64,000 bases of DNA from Massilia sp. Mn16-1_5. Lineage in GTDB: Bacteria > Pseudomonadota > Gammaproteobacteria > Burkholderiales > Burkholderiaceae_D. The position numbers were made by a program, and so were the translations under genes. Under the pieces are notes generated by a model. It saw only the letters and a list, made by a program, of their open reading frames with translations. It was not told the origin of the DNA and did not search any database. The stretch is from contig NZ_PPXQ01000010.1 of the NCBI RefSeq assembly GCF_004798585.1, positions 62,001 through 126,000 of the forward strand, in the 5' to 3' direction. Positions 60,880 to 64,000 of this stretch are shown one piece after another. Within the stretch, counting starts at the first letter, position 1. Every line of letters starts with the position of its first letter.

Positions 60880-60931
60880 TGCATTTTGCATGCCAGAGTT
60901 ACATTTCTTTTGTAATCATAAGTTTACAAAA
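60880..60931 (-). promoter_or_regulatory. sigma-54-like promoter and inverted repeat upstream of the PEP-CTERM gene
   Basis: On the minus strand CTGGCATGCAAAATGCA (60880-60896) has GG and GC separated by ten bases, the -24/-12 spacing of RpoN promoters (consensus TGGCAC-N5-TTGC, with mismatches at two positions). Further upstream TTTTGTAA (60908-60915) and TTACAAAA (60924-60931) form an inverted repeat, and TGTAAA/GTAAAC words recur at 60958, 60975 and 60992, candidate enhancer sites. PEP-CTERM genes are known to be controlled by RpoN with PrsK/PrsR. Confidence 0.5.
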
Positions 60932-61069
60932 ACCTATGTTCGATAGCGTACGGATGGTGTAAAAAAACTCGACAGTAAACGCTCTTCTTCGTGTAAACCC
61001 GGCGGAATTAACGATAACTTCCGGCAAAATAAATTTCCTTTTCGCCCCGTCGCCGGATGAGAAATCTGC

Positions 61070-62671
61070 TCACGGCGCCACCATCACCCGCCGCGTCAAC
61101 CTCGGCACCTCCTCCCCAATATGCAAGGCCAGCTTCCTCTCCCTGAGCGCCACGTCCGCCTCCGTCACCCGATGCACCCGCCGCAGATGCTCGGTCCACG
61201 ACTCGTCGACGATGCGCTCGACATACACCCCCGGCTCGTTCAGGTCCTGCAGCAGCTCCCAGCGCAGCGCGCCTTGCGCCAGGCGGCTGCGCCGGCTCTC
61301 CTGCATCAGGGCCAGGAACTCGTCGGCGCGGGCGGGATCGATGCGGTAGGTGATGGCGATGACGATGCGGCCCTGTTCCGGCGTGCGTTCGGCAACCGGC
61401 ACGCTGAGGGGCGCGGCGGGAGTCAGGTTCTCGACCTGGCCCGGGTCGCGCACCAGGCGCAGCACGACCGGCATCGCAATCGCGCCCGTCAATGCCGCGA
61501 CGATCAGGCTGTACTGCACGCTGTCGACGCTGGCCCACTGACCCCAGGCCGCGGCGCCCAGCGCGCTGGCGCCCATCAGGGCCATCTGGTAGATCGCCAT
61601 GCCGCGTGCACGCACCCAGTCGGGCAGGGCCAGCTGGATCGAGACGCTCAAGGAATTGGCGGTCGTGATCCAGGCCGTGCCCGACAAGAACATGGCGAGC
61701 ATCGAGAGGAGCAAGTTGCCGCTCAGCGCGACGACCAGGGTCATGGCCGCATGCAGCAGGGCGCCGTTGCGTACCAGCGTGTCGCGCGTCATCGCCTGGC
61801 GCAGGCGCGGCAGGAACAGCACGGCGACGATGGCGCCGCTGCCCATCGCGGCCAGCAGCATGGTAAAGGTGGCGGCGCTGCCGTCCAGGTCGCGCGCGAC
61901 CAGGGGCAGCAGGGCCAGCACGGCGGTGGAATGGAAGAAGAACACGGCGATCCGCGCCAGCACCGCCTTTACGCGCGCTGATTGAAACACGAACTGCACG
62001 CCGACGCGGATCGCGCTGCGCAGCGGTTCGCGTCCCAGCGGATTCGGGATGTGCTCGCGGCGCCAGCGCATGATCACGCAGCCTGTCGCCACCGAGAGCA
62101 CGGCGTTCAACACGAACACGTAGACCGTGCCGAGGCTGGCGATGACGCTGCCGGCGATCAGCGGGCCGGCGATGCGCGATGCATTCATGGCGACGCCGTT
62201 CAGGGCCAGCGCCGCCGGCAGCTGGGCGCGCGTTACCAGTTCCGGCACGATGGCGGCGAACACCGGCCAGCGCATCGCCAGGCCGATGCCGTTGGCGAAG
62301 GTGAGCAGCAGCAGGAGCGGCGCCGTCATGGCGCCAGCCAGCACCACCACGCAGGTGAGGATGGCGACGGCGGCGACCCAGAACTGGGTCAGGATGAAGT
62401 AGCGGCGGCGGTCGACGTTGTCGGCCAGGGCGCCGCTGGGCAGGCCGAGCAGGAAGACGGGGAGGGTGGAGGCGGTCTGCACCAGCGCGATCCAGACGGG
62501 CTCGCGGGTCAGCGAGGTCATCATCCAGGCGGCGGCGACGTCGTTCATCCACATGCACAGGTTGGCGACGAGCCAGGCGCCCCACAGCATGCGGAAGGTC
62601 GGGTGGAGCAGGGGTGCCAGCGAGGCCGGCACGGAAGGAGTAGGCGAATCGGGCGAGGCGGAAGCGGACAT
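61070..62671 (-). CDS. MFS transporter with C-terminal extra domain
   Basis: The 533-residue protein has a 12-helix major-facilitator half (LVANLCMWMNDVAAAWMMTSL, LPSGALADNVDRRR) as in the PF05977/enterobactin-exporter-like group, then about 115 residues of soluble sequence (from PEQGRIVIAITYRIDPARADEFL) with the look of an ABM-type ferredoxin-like fold. The added domain may bind the transported compound. It follows tctA on the same strand. Start at 62671 is chosen; upstream sequence has no family match. Confidence 0.85.
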   Translation of the reverse strand: MSASASPDSPTPSVPASLAPLLHPTFRMLWGAWLVANLCMWMNDVAAAWMMTSLTREPVWIALVQTASTLPVFLLGLPSGALADNVDRRRYFILTQFWVAAVAILTCVVVLAGAMTAPLLLLLTFANGIGLAMRWPVFAAIVPELVTRAQLPAALALNGVAMNASRIAGPLIAGSVIASLGTVYVFVLNAVLSVATGCVIMRWRREHIPNPLGREPLRSAIRVGVQFVFQSARVKAVLARIAVFFFHSTAVLALLPLVARDLDGSAATFTMLLAAMGSGAIVAVLFLPRLRQAMTRDTLVRNGALLHAAMTLVVALSGNLLLSMLAMFLSGTAWITTANSLSVSIQLALPDWVRARGMAIYQMALMGASALGAAAWGQWASVDSVQYSLIVAALTGAIAMPVVLRLVRDPGQVENLTPAAPLSVPVAERTPEQGRIVIAITYRIDPARADEFLALMQESRRSRLAQGALRWELLQDLNEPGVYVERIVDESWTEHLRRVHRVTEADVALRERKLALHIGEEVPRLTRRVMVAP

Positions 62672-62712
62672 GGGCAAGCGAAGTATGGGCGTGCCAGGCA
62701 CGCCCTCTGTGA

Positions 62713-64000
62713 TTACTCTTCCTGGAACGCCTCCGTACGCTTCTTCTTCACCGCCGGAAGGGCGACCAGCACGATCAGCAGGGCCGTCGCGCACAGCAGG
62801 GCGAGCGACAGCGGACGGCTGAAGAACACGCTGAAGTCGCCATGCGACAGCAGCAGCGAACGCCTGAAATTCTCCTCCATCATGGGCCCGAGCACGAATC
62901 CCAGCATCAGGGGCGCGCCCTCGCAACCGAGTTTGGCGAACACGTAGCCCAGGATGCCGAAGCCCGCCGTCATGAAGACATCGAACACCGTATTATTCAC
63001 CGAATACACGCCGATGCAGCAGAACACCAGGATTGCAGGATACAGCAGCTTGTACGGCACCTTCAGCAGCTTGACCCAGATGCCGACCAGCGGCAGGTTC
63101 AGGATGATCAGCATCAGGTTACCGAACCACATCGAGACGATCAGGCCCCAGAACAGGGTCGGGCTGGTCGTCATCACCTGCGGGCCGGGCTGGATGTTAT
63201 GGATCGTCATCGCGCCCACCATCAAAGCCATTACCGGGTTCGGCGGAATGCCGAGCGTCAGCAGGGGAATGAAGGAGGTCTGGGCCGCGGCGTTGTTCGC
63301 CGATTCCGGCGCGGCCACGCCCTCGATCGCACCCTTGCCGAATTCGGCGCGGTTGCGGCTCATCTTCTTTTCGAGCGAGTAGGCCCCGAAGGCGGACAAT
63401 GACGCGCCGCCGCCGGGCAGCACGCCCAGCGCGGAGCCGAGCAAGGTACCGCGCAGCATCGGCGCAATCATGCGCTTGACGTCTTCGCGCGTCGGGAACA
63501 TGCTGGTCACCTTGTTGGTGAAGACTTCGCGGTGCTCCTTCTGTTCGAGGTTGCGGATCACCTCGGCGAAGCCGAACACGCCCATCGCCACGGCGACGAA
63601 GCCGATGCCGTCCGAGAGTTCCGGCACGTCGAAGGTGAAGCGCGCCACGCCCGAGTTGACGTCGGTGCCGACGATTCCGCCGAGGAGGCCCAGGCAGATC
63701 ATGCCGATCGCTTTCAGCAGGTTGCCCGAGGCCAGCACGACCGCGCCGATCAGGCCCAGCACCATCAGCGAGAAGTACTCCGCCGGCCCGAACTTGAAGG
63801 CGACCTTCGCCAGCGGCACCGCGAAGGCGGCCAGCAGCAGGATGCCGGCGCAGCCGGCCAGGAAGGAGCCGATCGCCGCGGTACTGAGGGCCACCCCGGC
63901 CCGTCCGCGCCGCGCCATCTGGTAGCCGTCGATGCAGGTCACGACCGAGGAGGTCTCGCCAGGCAGGTTGACGAGAATCGCCGTGGTCGAGCCGCCGTAC
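62713..64000 (-). CDS. tctA: tripartite tricarboxylate transporter large permease, 5'-truncated by window edge
   Basis: The 428 visible residues, of about 500 expected, show many membrane helices and the TctA motif YGGSTTAILVNLPGE at the window edge, plus GIGFVAVAMGVFG and GVLPGGGASLSAFGAYSLEKKM. TctA/TctB transport carboxylates captured by a Bug/TctC protein. The start lies beyond 64,000. The Bug protein at 57035 could be its partner, but TctC genes usually lie on the other side, outside the window. Confidence 0.95.
   Translation of the reverse strand, partial: YGGSTTAILVNLPGETSSVVTCIDGYQMARRGRAGVALSTAAIGSFLAGCAGILLLAAFAVPLAKVAFKFGPAEYFSLMVLGLIGAVVLASGNLLKAIGMICLGLLGGIVGTDVNSGVARFTFDVPELSDGIGFVAVAMGVFGFAEVIRNLEQKEHREVFTNKVTSMFPTREDVKRMIAPMLRGTLLGSALGVLPGGGASLSAFGAYSLEKKMSRNRAEFGKGAIEGVAAPESANNAAAQTSFIPLLTLGIPPNPVMALMVGAMTIHNIQPGPQVMTTSPTLFWGLIVSMWFGNLMLIILNLPLVGIWVKLLKVPYKLLYPAILVFCCIGVYSVNNTVFDVFMTAGFGILGYVFAKLGCEGAPLMLGFVLGPMMEENFRRSLLLSHGDFSVFFSRPLSLALLCATALLIVLVALPAVKKKRTEAFQEE

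Noticed and set aside
1..64000. CRISPR arrays, tRNA or rRNA genes, insertion sequences, prophage
   Set aside because: No regularly spaced short direct repeats, cloverleaf-like segments, transposase or phage genes were seen in the gaps between genes, almost all of which are under 300 bp.

Overview
The window looks like a stretch of chromosome from a high-GC betaproteobacterium of the Oxalobacteraceae (Massilia/Telluria/Duganella type). The grounds are the xseB-ispA-dxs operon beside a Rieske oxygenase, two Bug-type solute-binding proteins, a TctA permease, a PEP-CTERM protein, many LysR regulators and uniformly GC-rich codon use. No rRNA, tRNA, insertion sequence, prophage or CRISPR array was seen. 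Both ends cut a gene: polA on the left and tctA on the right.

Layout. 1-4.1 kb: polA (5' partial), a palindromic repeat, a gamma-carbonic-anhydrase-like protein, a methyltransferase and a small protein. 4.2-6.5 kb: two copies, exactly 2,050 bp apart, of a 63-residue secreted-peptide gene with its promoter and leader, flanking an oxidoreductase/LysR pair. 6.6-13.6 kb: small-molecule enzymes (cupin, PaiB-like, epoxide-hydrolase-like, VOC, SDR, GH1-like) and a LysR/D-malate-tartrate dehydrogenase pair. 13.7-16.7 kb: envelope proteins (DUF2807, DUF4382) and a dienelactone hydrolase. 16.7-20.7 kb: a metal block of a ZIP transporter with no canonical start codon, a glycolipid-binding-like protein, a Fur/Zur-type box, a ZnuD-like receptor and MerC. 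20.6-23 kb: a MocR regulator, then an orphan immunity-like gene between two dispersed repeats. 23-28 kb: an AraC-controlled catabolic operon of FAH-family protein, alpha/beta hydrolase, metal-dependent amidohydrolase and Tsx-like porin. 28-32.7 kb: CMD, RlpA, a Fur-family regulator, sulfurtransferase, EamA and a Rieske oxygenase. 33-36.1 kb: xseB-ispA-dxs with a strong terminator. 36-46.4 kb: oxidoreductases, an M1 peptidase, transporters and LysR regulators.

46.4-57 kb is the most coherent block. A PQQ alcohol dehydrogenase with the Asp-x-Asp pair of lanthanide-dependent enzymes is followed, with overlapping genes, by a XoxJ-like binding protein, a XoxG-like lipoprotein cytochrome c, a caa3-type cytochrome oxidase (subunits II with fused cytochrome c, I and III), a small membrane protein and a CtaG-like assembly factor. 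A multicopper oxidase and a SCO-family copper protein are divergent from it. Read together, one transcript could encode a complete periplasmic chain from alcohol to oxygen. 57-64 kb: a FAH-family/Bug operon opposite a GntR regulator with visible operators, a PEP-CTERM protein with a sigma-54-like promoter, an MFS protein with an extra C-terminal domain, and tctA.

Regulatory DNA is unusually readable. It includes LytTR/AlgR-like boxes at a fixed distance from the -10 of three secreted-protein genes, a three-fold 20-bp-period AraC-type operator, CpxR-like GTAAA repeats, GntR inverted repeats, and REP-like inverted pairs at three convergent gene junctions. All assignments rest on reading motifs and translations by eye; no database search was run.
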